A DNA stretch of 63,636 bases from Tannerella sp. (GTDB lineage: Bacteria; Bacteroidota; Bacteroidia; Bacteroidales; Tannerellaceae), in contig NZ_JAUMYS010000007.1 in assembly GCF_030528505.1 (NCBI RefSeq), positions 1 through 63,636 on the forward strand, written 5' to 3'. Below the pieces are notes generated by a model that saw only the letters and a list, made by a program, of their open reading frames with translations, was not told the DNA's origin and did not search any database. Below, piece after piece: positions 43,948 to 52,036 of this stretch. Position 1 is the stretch's first letter; each line of letters starts with the position of its first letter. Position numbers and translations under genes: made by a program.

Positions 43948-43983
43948 CAAAGATAGTCATTCTTTGTAAAATGATTATCTTTG
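43948..43983. promoter_or_regulatory. Divergent promoter pair between DUF1080 and thioredoxin-like genes
   Basis: CAAAGATA (43948-43955) is a leftward -7 box (TATCTTTG) for the DUF1080 gene; the identical TATCTTTG at 43976-43983 faces right. They form an 8-bp inverted repeat separated by 20 bp. The rightward start near 43990 rules out the GTG at 43988 as a leadered start and supports ATG 44003. Confidence 0.7.
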
Positions 43984-44002
43984 TCCGGTGAAATCAAAAA
44001 GA

Positions 44003-44530
44003 ATGAATCGTAAACGGATTATGCTGAGCGTCGTCTTGTTCTTCTCCGCTTTCTGCGGAGCGAAAGCCGAACATCAAACATGCGCCCCTCCGGTCAAAGC
44101 AGGCAATTTCACCTATACCTTGGGTGCAGGACAGAAGGATTCGCTATACGCGCTCACATCGGAATGGATCTTGCTCTATTTTTACGAGCCGACCTGCGAA
44201 GATTGCCGCTTACTCACCGAACAAATCGCCGGATCGGAAATCCTGAATCGTCTCTTTACCGAGAGGAAGTTGCAGGTGCTGGCCATCTATCCGGACAATG
44301 ACCGGGAGCTTTGGAAAAGCCATGCTTCGCACCTGCCGGAGCAGTGGATCAACGGATATGATGAACAGTTGTCGATCATTCCCCAAAGCAACTATCTGTT
44401 CCGGTCGCTACCGGCGCTTTATTTGCTGGATAAAGAGAAATATATTCGTCTGCACGAAACAACACTCGAAGCCATCGAGAAAGAAATAAGTAAAGTAAGA
44501 GGAATAAAGGAGGAATCGAACAATGGATAA
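44003..44530 (+). CDS. Thioredoxin-like exported protein
   Basis: 175 residues from ATG 44003 (MNRKRIMLSVVLFFS). Signal peptide about 1-22 (ending AKA), then a thioredoxin fold with the motif EPTCEDCRLL (CEDC redox pair, about residues 66-69) and a cis-Pro region SLPALYLLDKE. It likely acts in periplasmic thiol-disulphide exchange, perhaps related to TlpA/ResA-type proteins or the DUF5106 group. It overlaps the following nuclease gene by eight bases, an odd pairing of a periplasmic and a cytosolic protein. The GTG at 43988 is an alternative start, judged unlikely. Confidence 0.83.
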   Translation: MNRKRIMLSVVLFFSAFCGAKAEHQTCAPPVKAGNFTYTLGAGQKDSLYALTSEWILLYFYEPTCEDCRLLTEQIAGSEILNRLFTERKLQVLAIYPDNDRELWKSHASHLPEQWINGYDEQLSIIPQSNYLFRSLPALYLLDKEKYIRLHETTLEAIEKEISKVRGIKEESNNG

Positions 44531-45146
44531 GAAAATCAGATTAATGGTGCAGGGACTGACGAACAGTCAGGTCCAATCAGGGGCTTATGCGTTGATTTTG
44601 TCGGAGAGCGGGCCGCGCCGTCTGCCCGTCATCGTCGGTGTTTCGGAGGCGCAGTCGATCGCGATCGCGTTGGAAGAGCTAACCCCTCCCCGCCCCCTGA
44701 CGCACGACTTGTTCGTCGGCCTGATACAGTCGTTTAAACTCTTTCTTTCGGAAGTATTCATTTATAAATTCGAGGAAGGAGTGTTCTATTCGGAGCTTAT
44801 CTTCTCGGACGGAACGAACGAGGTGCGTATCGACTCGCGCACGTCGGATGCCGTAGCGATCGCCTTGCGGGTAAACTGCCCGATATACACGCTCGAATCG
44901 ATCATGCAGCAATGCGGTGTGGTGATTGATGAGGGAGCGGTCGAAAACGAAACACCGGTATTATCGAAAGACCTGAATCCCGAAGAGATTCACGATCCGG
45001 AAAAACTGCGCGAATGGCTCAATATGCTTCAACGCGGCGAGCTCGAAGAGCGAATGCAAAAGGCTATCGGCGAAGAAAATTACGAATCAGCCAAGATTTA
45101 CCGGGACGAGCTGAACCGTCGCGATCAGTTCGGCGATATACAATAA
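44523..45146 (+). CDS. Bifunctional nuclease-domain protein with UVR motif
   Basis: 207 residues. BFN/DUF151 domain (about 5-135, e.g. LPVIVGVSEAQSIAIALE and DSRTSDAVAIALR) plus a C-terminal UvrB/UvrC helix-hairpin (about 165-200, ERMQKAIGEENYESAKIYRDEL). Family members have reported DNase and RNase activity; some may be stress-related. Cytoplasmic. Translationally coupled to the upstream thioredoxin-like gene and 31 bp before rsmE. Confidence 0.92.
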   Translation: MDKKIRLMVQGLTNSQVQSGAYALILSESGPRRLPVIVGVSEAQSIAIALEELTPPRPLTHDLFVGLIQSFKLFLSEVFIYKFEEGVFYSELIFSDGTNEVRIDSRTSDAVAIALRVNCPIYTLESIMQQCGVVIDEGAVENETPVLSKDLNPEEIHDPEKLREWLNMLQRGELEERMQKAIGEENYESAKIYRDELNRRDQFGDIQ

Positions 45147-45177
45147 ACGACACCTTATATATACAGGTATCTCACGC

Positions 45178-45876
45178 ATGCAGCTTTTCTACGCTCCCGA
45201 CATTGTAACAAATCCGCTCTTACCCGAAGAAGAATCGAGGCATTGCACAAAGGTACTGCGTCTGACAGTAGACGATACCTTGATGCTGACCGACGGCAAA
45301 GGATCGTTTTACCGGGCTGTGATTGCCGAACTCCATCCGAAACATTGCCGGGTAACGGTTGTAGAACACCTACCGCAGGCGTCGTTATGGCCGTTCCGAA
45401 TCCATCTGGCCGTAGCGCCGACGAAGAATATCGACCGCATGGAATGGTTTCTCGAAAAAGCGACCGAAGTAGGCATCGATACCGTGACATGCCTCAACTG
45501 CCGTTTCTCGGAGCGTCGAGAAGTAAAGACCGAGCGGCTGGAAAAAATCCTAATTTCGGCCATGAAGCAATCACAGAAAGCACGCCTGCCTCAGCTTATC
45601 GGCATGAGTGACTTCAACGATTTCGTCGCCCGCCCGTTTGAAGGACGGAAAATGATTGCACATTGCCACACTCCGGATTTGCCCTTGATTCGTTCGGTAT
45701 ACCGTCCGGGCGAAGATGCGGTGATACTGATCGGCCCCGAAGGAGATTTCAGCAAGGAAGAAGTCGAGCTGGCCGAAGCGCACGGCTTCACAGGTATTTC
45801 GCTGGGAAAAAGCCGCCTGCGCACCGAGACAGCCGCCTTCACCGCCTGCCATACCCTCCATGTCCTGAATCAGTAA
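45178..45876 (+). CDS. rsmE: 16S rRNA m3U1498 methyltransferase
   Basis: 232 residues, SPOUT-class RNA methyltransferase using SAM to methylate N3 of U1498 of 16S rRNA. N-terminal PUA-like domain (about 1-75) and a C-terminal trefoil-knot domain with ILIGPEGDFSKEEVELA (about 184-200) and LGKSRLRTETAAF (about 209-221). Length typical. Same strand and probably same operon as the bifunctional nuclease gene. Confidence 0.96.
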   Translation: MQLFYAPDIVTNPLLPEEESRHCTKVLRLTVDDTLMLTDGKGSFYRAVIAELHPKHCRVTVVEHLPQASLWPFRIHLAVAPTKNIDRMEWFLEKATEVGIDTVTCLNCRFSERREVKTERLEKILISAMKQSQKARLPQLIGMSDFNDFVARPFEGRKMIAHCHTPDLPLIRSVYRPGEDAVILIGPEGDFSKEEVELAEAHGFTGISLGKSRLRTETAAFTACHTLHVLNQ

Positions 45877-46029
45877 GAGGTAATCTGCCGAGCCGATAAA
45901 CACCGTAAATTCAAGTATTAAATGCAACAAGGTTTTACAAAGATGCGAAAGATATCTTTTGGGAAGATTCACTGTGTTCTGCCCTGCTTTTTGAGGAAGT
46001 TCACGATACCTGAATCCGTTTTTTTCATG

Positions 46030-46037
46030 TACTTTTG
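46030..46037 (+). promoter_or_regulatory. -7 element upstream of the RsmI-like gene
   Basis: TACTTTTG matches TAnnTTTG. Initiation near 46044 argues for ATG 46066 rather than ATG 46051 as the start of the next gene. Confidence 0.5.
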
Positions 46038-46065
46038 TGCTTCGTAAAGAATGGTTGAGCGAAAC

Positions 46066-46770
46066 ATGAAAGCGGCTCTTTATCTGATCCCCGTCACGCT
46101 GGGTGAAACGGAACATCACAAGGTGTTGCCGGCGTATAATCGCGAGGTGATTCTTGGTATCCGCCATTTTGTGGTGGAGAACATACGCACGGCGCGCCGG
46201 TTTCTGAAGAAAACGGAACCGTCGCTGGTGATCGACGAATTGCATTTCTACGAGCTGAACAAGCACACGTCGCCCCATATGATCGCGGGGTATCTGACAC
46301 CACTGGCCTCGGGCGAATCGGTCGGGATGATCTCCGAAGCGGGCTGCCCGGCCGTGGCCGATCCCGGGGCTGATATCGTAGCCATCGCACAGCGCAAAGG
46401 ATATAAGGTCGTTCCCCTCGTTGGGCCTTCTTCTATTCTGCTGACAATCATGGGCTCCGGATTCAACGGACAGAGCTTCGCCTTTCACGGCTATCTGCCC
46501 ATCGATGCGGCGCAACGCACAGCGCGGATCAAAGCGTTGGAAGCGCGCATCTATTCCGAAGACCAGACGCAACTCTTTATCGAAACGCCTTACCGAAACG
46601 GCAAGCTGCTGGATGAGTTGGTGCGCACATGCAGGCCGTCGACCCGACTGTGCGTGGCCTCGAACCTCTCGTGCGAAGACGAAATGATACGCACGAAGCC
46701 CGTAAAAGAATGGGGCAAAAACACGCCCGACCTGAACAAAAAACCGACCGTTTTTGCGCTCTATAAGTAA
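46066..46770 (+). CDS. RsmI-like SAM-dependent methyltransferase (tetrapyrrole methylase fold)
   Basis: 234 residues from ATG 46066 (MKAALYLIPVTLGET). Contains the methylase signatures GMISEAGCPAVADPGADIVAIA (about 87-108) and VPLVGPSSILLTIMGSGFNGQ (about 118-138), characteristic of RsmI, which 2'-O-methylates C1402 of 16S rRNA. This short form, starting KAALYLIP, is the Bacteroidota side branch usually annotated only as SAM-dependent methyltransferase, so target identity is uncertain. The following hexapeptide acetyltransferase gene starts 23 bp downstream. Confidence 0.9.
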   Translation: MKAALYLIPVTLGETEHHKVLPAYNREVILGIRHFVVENIRTARRFLKKTEPSLVIDELHFYELNKHTSPHMIAGYLTPLASGESVGMISEAGCPAVADPGADIVAIAQRKGYKVVPLVGPSSILLTIMGSGFNGQSFAFHGYLPIDAAQRTARIKALEARIYSEDQTQLFIETPYRNGKLLDELVRTCRPSTRLCVASNLSCEDEMIRTKPVKEWGKNTPDLNKKPTVFALYK

Positions 46771-46793
46771 GCAACTTTTCTCACTCTCAAAAC

Positions 46794-47366
46794 ATGGAAT
46801 ATCAGGCACATGAAACAACCGTTATCGATGCGGGATGCAGCATCGGACAGGGAACGAAGATCTGGCATTTTTCGCACATTATGACCGGTTGCACGATCGG
46901 ACGTGATTGCACGATCGGGCAAAACGTCGTCATCTCGCCGGGAGTATGTCTGGGCAATGGGGTCAAGGTGCAGAACAACGTCTCGGTCTATACCGGCGTG
47001 ACGTGTGAAGACGACGTTTTTCTGGGGCCGAGCTGTGTGTTTACGAATGTCGTTAATCCGCGTAGTGCTGTCTCGCGCAAGCATGAATTCCGGCCGACAC
47101 GGGTAGAAAAAGGAGCGTCCATCGGGGCGAATGCGACCGTCATATGCGGATGTGTCATCGGCGCGTATGCGCTGATCGGGGCAGGCGCGGTGGTGACGAA
47201 AGATGTACCGCCGTATGCGCTGGTGGTAGGTAATCCGGCACGTCAGACGGGCTGGGTGAGCGAATACGGTCATCGTCTTCACTTCGATGCCGAGGGGCTG
47301 GCCGTCTGTCCCGAAAGTCATCAGACTTATCGGTTAACCGACGGAAACGTTAGGCGAGAAGCTTAA
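46794..47366 (+). CDS. Hexapeptide-repeat N-acetyltransferase (WbpD/FdtC-like)
   Basis: 190 residues of left-handed beta-helix hexapeptide repeats (IGQGTKIWHFSHIM, IGRDCTIGQNVVIS, IGANATVICGCVIG) with the conserved VFTNVVNPRS segment and GAGAVVTKDVPPYALVVGNPAR. Closest in pattern to enzymes that acetylate UDP-linked amino sugars, such as WbpD for UDP-3-amino-GlcNAcA or FdtC for dTDP-3-amino-sugars. It may serve glycan biosynthesis, but lies 5 kb from the exopolysaccharide locus. It converges on the DUF5686 gene with only 8 bp between stops. Confidence 0.9.
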   Translation: MEYQAHETTVIDAGCSIGQGTKIWHFSHIMTGCTIGRDCTIGQNVVISPGVCLGNGVKVQNNVSVYTGVTCEDDVFLGPSCVFTNVVNPRSAVSRKHEFRPTRVEKGASIGANATVICGCVIGAYALIGAGAVVTKDVPPYALVVGNPARQTGWVSEYGHRLHFDAEGLAVCPESHQTYRLTDGNVRREA

Positions 47367-47374
47367 CCCCCGTC

Positions 47375-50068
47375 CTACTTCACCCATTGCAGCAGAGGGA
47401 GGCTGACGGTAAAGCCTACGGCATCGTAACGTCCGTTATTAAATCCGGCAAAAATCCCGATCCGCCCAAGCCCCGAAAAGCCGACGGAATACCCTGCTTC
47501 GCTGTAATTTCGTCCCGGAATCCAGAGTGAATGCACGTGTAACGCTTCATCAAAAAGATAGTTTTGCATAAAGCGTATATGCTTAAGCAGCAAATAATCG
47601 GAAGAGTACATGAGATGCCCCTGCAACCATTTGTCGTTGGCCGCATAACGATAGTGATCAATCAAGTTGAAAGCCGTTTGCATCGGACGATCGATAACAT
47701 ACAGCTCACGGGTGATGAAATGCTTAAAATCGGGTAAATAGAGTCTCTTTGCTGACGGAAACATACCGGCCTCGACTCCATAGAAGAATCGATTAAAGAG
47801 ATTCAGTTTGACGGTCTGCATCACACCGGCCGAAAGCATCGTAAACGAGGCATTCTGTGTGCCTCCGAACGGGATACCTTGCCGATAGTGGACAGTAAAA
47901 GTCGGATAGTTGGAGTACGCGTAGATTTTCCGGCCCTCCTGAATCCGATAATAATAGCGCGGCGTATACCGCAACTGGATACCGGCAATCCATGCCGTAT
48001 GATCGGGCATCGGAACGGAAACATATCCGTGAGGGAAATTGGAGTTCGGAGTCTTTCCGAAGATATGATAGGATGTATGGTTCTCGAAGGTCGATCGCCG
48101 TTCGTAATGCATGGTTGCCGACAACTGCAATCCGTTCGCCACATCGATACGATGCGTAACGCCCGCAAACCGCATGCGATACAGCTTCGCCGTATTGGCG
48201 GCGAACAACAACGACGCAAAGGAGTTAATCAATCGGTTCGTACCGTTTTTACCCGCATAATCCTCTGTGATATCTCCGCCCGAGAGTTCAAGTTCTCCAT
48301 GCCGTATGGGATCGTAACGGAACGCCGTGTTCACTTGCCAAACAAGCGCTTTACGAGCGGTTGTATAATAAATCTCCGGTGAGAAGGTGATTGATCTATG
48401 GAGAGGGAGATCATTTGAAGAAGAAGAGATGACGACTTCGCCCGGAGCGCCCTTCGGCTTTTTTCGCGTAAAGTCTACCTCGAGAGCAAGGCGCTGTCCG
48501 ATCCAAAAGCCGTCGACAAAATTGTATTCCGGTACTGCCCGCAGCAAACCTCCGTATCCCATTCTTGCCTGCTTGCCCAACTTGATTTTTTCACCCATCA
48601 ACAATCCCGACATCCATTTCCCGAACGTTCGTCCTTTCAGCGAATCGCTTTGGCTCTCTTTCCGGATTTCGTTTTTCAGGCTGTCCTTCCATCGGTAGCT
48701 GAGGATTTCGTCTGTCTGCAACGGCTGCGTACGTATTTTCTTCCAATAATTGGTGTCGCGTAGCAAGATCAGCGAATCGCGTGTAATGCGAACCGTTGAA
48801 TCCCACGATTGTAGTTGCAGACTTTTTCTTTTTTCTTTGATTTCGGGTGTTTCGGCAGCGTCCTGCATCAATTGCGCCATCCGGTAAGCGTCGCGGGTCG
48901 TCAATTCTTCCTTGGCGGCCAACTCTTCGAGTTTTTTACGGGCTTTCAGCTGTTTCTTCGTCGCTTGCTTCTCTACGGGCAATACCGACTGTACCGGGAG
49001 CATTGCCCGGGCAGCCTGCGCTTGTTTCTCGTTCACATCGACCTGCCGGTATTGAACCGAAGAATAATATTTCCCTTCGACCTTTATGCCGAGCATACTG
49101 ATCTTCATGCTCATATCATAGGCTGTGGGCAACCACACATCGGGTTTGACTTCATGAAACGACACATGATTACGAAAACTCACCCCCATCCGACTAACGG
49201 TGAAATCGATATGTTGCAGATTCCAGGTACCGTCCAGAATATAAAGCCATCCGTTCACCAGCTGTGTATTGTTCTTCTTCGGTAAAACCCTGATCTTGTT
49301 GATCACCCGGCTCCCTTCGGTCGTGACGCCCTCCAACACGAATTTGTAGTACGTGAAAGCTCCGGGAGCTAATGGCGAAGTTACGCCGAACAGTTCAGGA
49401 TCGTACACGTTGCTGGTCACGACATTCATCGCCATTTTCTCATCGTCGAACTCGGCAGGAATAGACGAAGACAATGCGACGACCTTCTGGTCGTAGGTAC
49501 TCGGCGCTTTGAACTTTACCTCATTCTGCGACTCCATCAGAAAGAGCTTGTTCGAAAGGTTCTTTATTTTCGTCTTCTGATCTCCGATAAGGACAGAACC
49601 CAATGACGGCAGTTTGCCCGTTTTGAGGGTTCCTTTGATATAAACATCCGCCTGATAGGCTTTAACCTGAAAACGATAAAAAGGAGCATGTGCAATTGCC
49701 TTACGCATAATCGCGTATGCCGGATCCTCTCCTCTCCCATCGACAACCACTTCCCCCAACGAATACGCTTTCTGCTGCAACGTTATTCGCAGGGTCGTTT
49801 CGGTGTCGGAAATCGTAAACGGAAGAACTTGTTTTTCGTATCCGAGAGCCGAAAATTCCCCGACATAATGCCCTTGCTCGAGATGCGACACAAATTCGCC
49901 TTGCTCATTGGCAACAATGCCTAATGCAACCTCACGGATATAAACCGTTGCGTACGAGACAGGTCGCCCTTCACCATCGGTAATCGTTCCCTTTAAGCTT
50001 TGTGCTTGTGAAAGAACCGCCGAAAGACATAGTCCCCAGCAGAACAAGAGAAGCAGATATTTTCGCAT
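47375..50068 (-). CDS. DUF5686 outer-membrane protein with carboxypeptidase-like regulatory domain
   Basis: 897 residues. Signal peptide (about 1-22), carboxypeptidase-like regulatory domain (about 24-105, LKGTITDGEGRPVSYATVYI), a long DUF5686 region and a C-terminal barrel-like segment ending SLPLLQWVK. A Lys/Ala-rich helical insertion (about 355-410, TKKQLKARKKLEELAAKEEL) is notable. It is the second DUF5686 protein in the window and differs in length from the one at 27833-30397. It follows nadC by 23 bp on the same strand; the function of the family is unknown. Confidence 0.88.
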   Translation of the reverse strand: MRKYLLLLFCWGLCLSAVLSQAQSLKGTITDGEGRPVSYATVYIREVALGIVANEQGEFVSHLEQGHYVGEFSALGYEKQVLPFTISDTETTLRITLQQKAYSLGEVVVDGRGEDPAYAIMRKAIAHAPFYRFQVKAYQADVYIKGTLKTGKLPSLGSVLIGDQKTKIKNLSNKLFLMESQNEVKFKAPSTYDQKVVALSSSIPAEFDDEKMAMNVVTSNVYDPELFGVTSPLAPGAFTYYKFVLEGVTTEGSRVINKIRVLPKKNNTQLVNGWLYILDGTWNLQHIDFTVSRMGVSFRNHVSFHEVKPDVWLPTAYDMSMKISMLGIKVEGKYYSSVQYRQVDVNEKQAQAARAMLPVQSVLPVEKQATKKQLKARKKLEELAAKEELTTRDAYRMAQLMQDAAETPEIKEKRKSLQLQSWDSTVRITRDSLILLRDTNYWKKIRTQPLQTDEILSYRWKDSLKNEIRKESQSDSLKGRTFGKWMSGLLMGEKIKLGKQARMGYGGLLRAVPEYNFVDGFWIGQRLALEVDFTRKKPKGAPGEVVISSSSNDLPLHRSITFSPEIYYTTARKALVWQVNTAFRYDPIRHGELELSGGDITEDYAGKNGTNRLINSFASLLFAANTAKLYRMRFAGVTHRIDVANGLQLSATMHYERRSTFENHTSYHIFGKTPNSNFPHGYVSVPMPDHTAWIAGIQLRYTPRYYYRIQEGRKIYAYSNYPTFTVHYRQGIPFGGTQNASFTMLSAGVMQTVKLNLFNRFFYGVEAGMFPSAKRLYLPDFKHFITRELYVIDRPMQTAFNLIDHYRYAANDKWLQGHLMYSSDYLLLKHIRFMQNYLFDEALHVHSLWIPGRNYSEAGYSVGFSGLGRIGIFAGFNNGRYDAVGFTVSLPLLQWVK

Positions 50069-50091
50069 ATCACATGCCGGCCATTCGTTCT

Positions 50092-50940
50092 TTACACGGC
50101 CTTAAGACTCATGTCAAGACTTTTGATCGAATGAGTCAGAGCTCCTACCGAGATATAGTCTACTCCGCATTCGGCATAATCGCGTAGCGTATCGAATGTA
50201 ATTCCACCCGATGATTCCGTCTCATAACGCCCGTCAATACGCTGTACGGCCTCGCGGGTATCCGACGGACTGAAGTTATCGAGCATGATACGATCTACTC
50301 CCCCGACTTTCATCACTTCGTCCAGTTCTTTGAAGTTTCGGACTTCGATCTCGATCTTGAGTTGTTTTCCTTTTTCTTTCAGATAGTTCTGTGCCCGTGT
50401 AATGGCCTGCTCGATCCCTCCGGCGAAATCGACATGATTATCTTTCAGCAGAATCATATCGAACAGCCCGATGCGATGATTGACTCCCCCGCCGATGCGT
50501 ACAGCCTCTTTCTCAAGCATACGCATGCCCGGAGTCGTTTTACGTGTATCCAGCACCCTCGTCTTCGTGCCTTCGAGGGCTTTCACGTAACGGCGCGTCG
50601 TCGTTGCGATGCCGCTCATGCGTTGCATTACGTTCAACACCAGTCGTTCCGTTTGCAGAAGAGACTGCACCTTGCCTTCGACTGTAAACACAATATCTCC
50701 TTTGTTCACCTCGGCACCATCGCGAATAGAAATATCTATTCGCATATCGGGATCGAAATGCCTGAAGATACGTTGCGCCATGCCTACACCGGCCAGCACA
50801 CCGGCTTCTTTGATAATTAACTGGCTCTTACCCATCTCAGTCGATGGGATGCAACACAAGGTCGTATGGTCGCCATCGCCGATGTCTTCGGCGAAGGCGA
50901 GCGTAATCAGTTCGTCAATCAATTGGTCTACACTTTTCAT
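50092..50940 (-). CDS. nadC: Nicotinate-nucleotide pyrophosphorylase (quinolinate phosphoribosyltransferase)
   Basis: 282 residues from ATG 50940 (MKSVDQLIDELITLAFAEDIG). Converts quinolinate and PRPP to nicotinate mononucleotide in de novo NAD synthesis. Motifs: EDIGDGDHTT (about 18-27), LDTRKTTPGMR (about 129-139), GGVNHRIGLFDMILLKDNH (about 149-167). The frame stays open to a GTG at 50979 with ATG at 50970; these give an N-terminal extension and are alternatives. The DUF4783 gene ends just upstream. NAD metabolism is thus represented twice in the window, with nadK. Confidence 0.95.
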   Translation of the reverse strand: MKSVDQLIDELITLAFAEDIGDGDHTTLCCIPSTEMGKSQLIIKEAGVLAGVGMAQRIFRHFDPDMRIDISIRDGAEVNKGDIVFTVEGKVQSLLQTERLVLNVMQRMSGIATTTRRYVKALEGTKTRVLDTRKTTPGMRMLEKEAVRIGGGVNHRIGLFDMILLKDNHVDFAGGIEQAITRAQNYLKEKGKQLKIEIEVRNFKELDEVMKVGGVDRIMLDNFSPSDTREAVQRIDGRYETESSGGITFDTLRDYAECGVDYISVGALTHSIKSLDMSLKAV

Positions 50941-50979
50941 TTGAATGATTCTGTCATGAAGGGATACCATCTTCCGCAC

Positions 50980-51351
50980 TCATTCGATACGTATCGATTG
51001 AATGAGCAGTTTACCCTCTTTCACTATATACGTAATATTTACACGAAATTCTTTCGTCGATGTCTGCAACTTCCCGACAATAAAGCCGCAATCGCTTTTA
51101 TCGGCATGATGCGCCACGGTAAATCCGGACGGTTTATTGGATTGAAAAAACTGAGTAAGAACAGCCGTCGCATCAGCCCCGCTACCTTTTTGCGAAACAT
51201 TAGGGACCGCAATATCTACTTCCGAGTTCATATTATTCGCTAACATTATGGCATCACCATTCTTAAACGCATTAGATACCAGCGTAATGTCGACAGCTTG
51301 CATACTCAAAACAGAGAGAGCCCACACGAATATAAAAATCAATTTTCTCAT
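50980..51351 (-). CDS. Secreted DUF4783 protein
   Basis: 123 residues, signal peptide about 1-19 (ending MQAVD), then a compact NTF2/SnoaL-like alpha+beta domain (LVSNAFKNGDAIMLANNM; VKEGKLLIQSIRIE at the C-terminus). DUF4783 proteins are small periplasmic proteins of unknown function often found before nadC in Bacteroidales, as I recall. Unusually for this window it has a classical Shine-Dalgarno AAGGAGG (minus strand, 51366-51360) nine bases before the ATG. Confidence 0.88.
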   Translation of the reverse strand: MRKLIFIFVWALSVLSMQAVDITLVSNAFKNGDAIMLANNMNSEVDIAVPNVSQKGSGADATAVLTQFFQSNKPSGFTVAHHADKSDCGFIVGKLQTSTKEFRVNITYIVKEGKLLIQSIRIE

Positions 51352-51385
51352 TGCTGTTTCCTCCTTACTTTAATAATCTTAATGA

Positions 51386-51393
51386 CAAAGATA
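51386..51393 (-). promoter_or_regulatory. -7 element for the DUF4783-nadC-DUF5686 operon
   Basis: CAAAGATA reads TATCTTTG leftward; initiation near 51379 gives a leader of about 28 nt that contains the Shine-Dalgarno sequence. Confidence 0.55.
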
Positions 51394-51546
51394 TGTAGTA
51401 TTTTCAAAGTCAGGCGTTAAAAATAAAAAAAACGCCCCCAAAAGAAATTTAGACTGCTTTTTATCAGGAGGTTTCAACCAATTGTTTTTTTTTATCGCTC
51501 TACAAAAAAAATATATCTTATCTTTACTCTGTCAAATTAGAAACAT

Positions 51547-52020
51547 ATGAATATTGTACTTCTAACAGTCGGTAAAACGGATGCGACCTATTGGAAAGAT
51601 GCTTTGGCAGAGTATCAGCGGCGCTTGCAACATTATATCCCATTTGAAATGCAAGTGATCCCGGACATAAAAAACACAAAAAATCTGACGAAGTCTGAAC
51701 AAAAAATGCAGGAAGGTGTTTTAATACGGAAAGCATTGCAAGCAGGTGACTGGTGCGTGTTGTTGGACGAACAAGGGAAAGAATACACATCGATGCAGTT
51801 TGCAGCTTACTTAGAAAAGAAAATACAAATCGTATCGAGGCGTCTTGTTTTTGTCATCGGTGGACCGTATGGTTTCAGTGACGAGGTGTATGAAAGGGCA
51901 TCCGAGCGTTTATCGCTCAGTAAGATGACATTCTCGCATCAAATGATTCGTCCGATATTTGTTGAACAACTTTATCGAGCAATGACGATTCTCCGCGGTG
52001 AGCCGTATCATCATCCGTAG
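51547..52020 (+). CDS. rlmH: 23S rRNA pseudouridine1915 N3-methyltransferase
   Basis: 157 residues, SPOUT methyltransferase acting on helix 69 of 23S rRNA within assembled 70S ribosomes. VFVIGGPYGFSDEVYERA (about 101-118), LSLSKMTFSHQMIR (about 123-136) and the C-terminal RGEPYHH are diagnostic. Full length. A weak -7 element TATCTTTA lies at 51519-51526. The DUF1972 glycosyltransferase gene follows after 16 bp and may be co-transcribed. Confidence 0.97.
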   Translation: MNIVLLTVGKTDATYWKDALAEYQRRLQHYIPFEMQVIPDIKNTKNLTKSEQKMQEGVLIRKALQAGDWCVLLDEQGKEYTSMQFAAYLEKKIQIVSRRLVFVIGGPYGFSDEVYERASERLSLSKMTFSHQMIRPIFVEQLYRAMTILRGEPYHHP

Positions 52021-52036
52021 AGAACGGTAGAAAAAA

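Noticed and set aside
51411-51443. GGCGTT/AACGCC inverted repeat as a terminator
   Set aside because: The loop is A-rich and neither side has a U-run after the stem; it lies upstream of both divergent genes.
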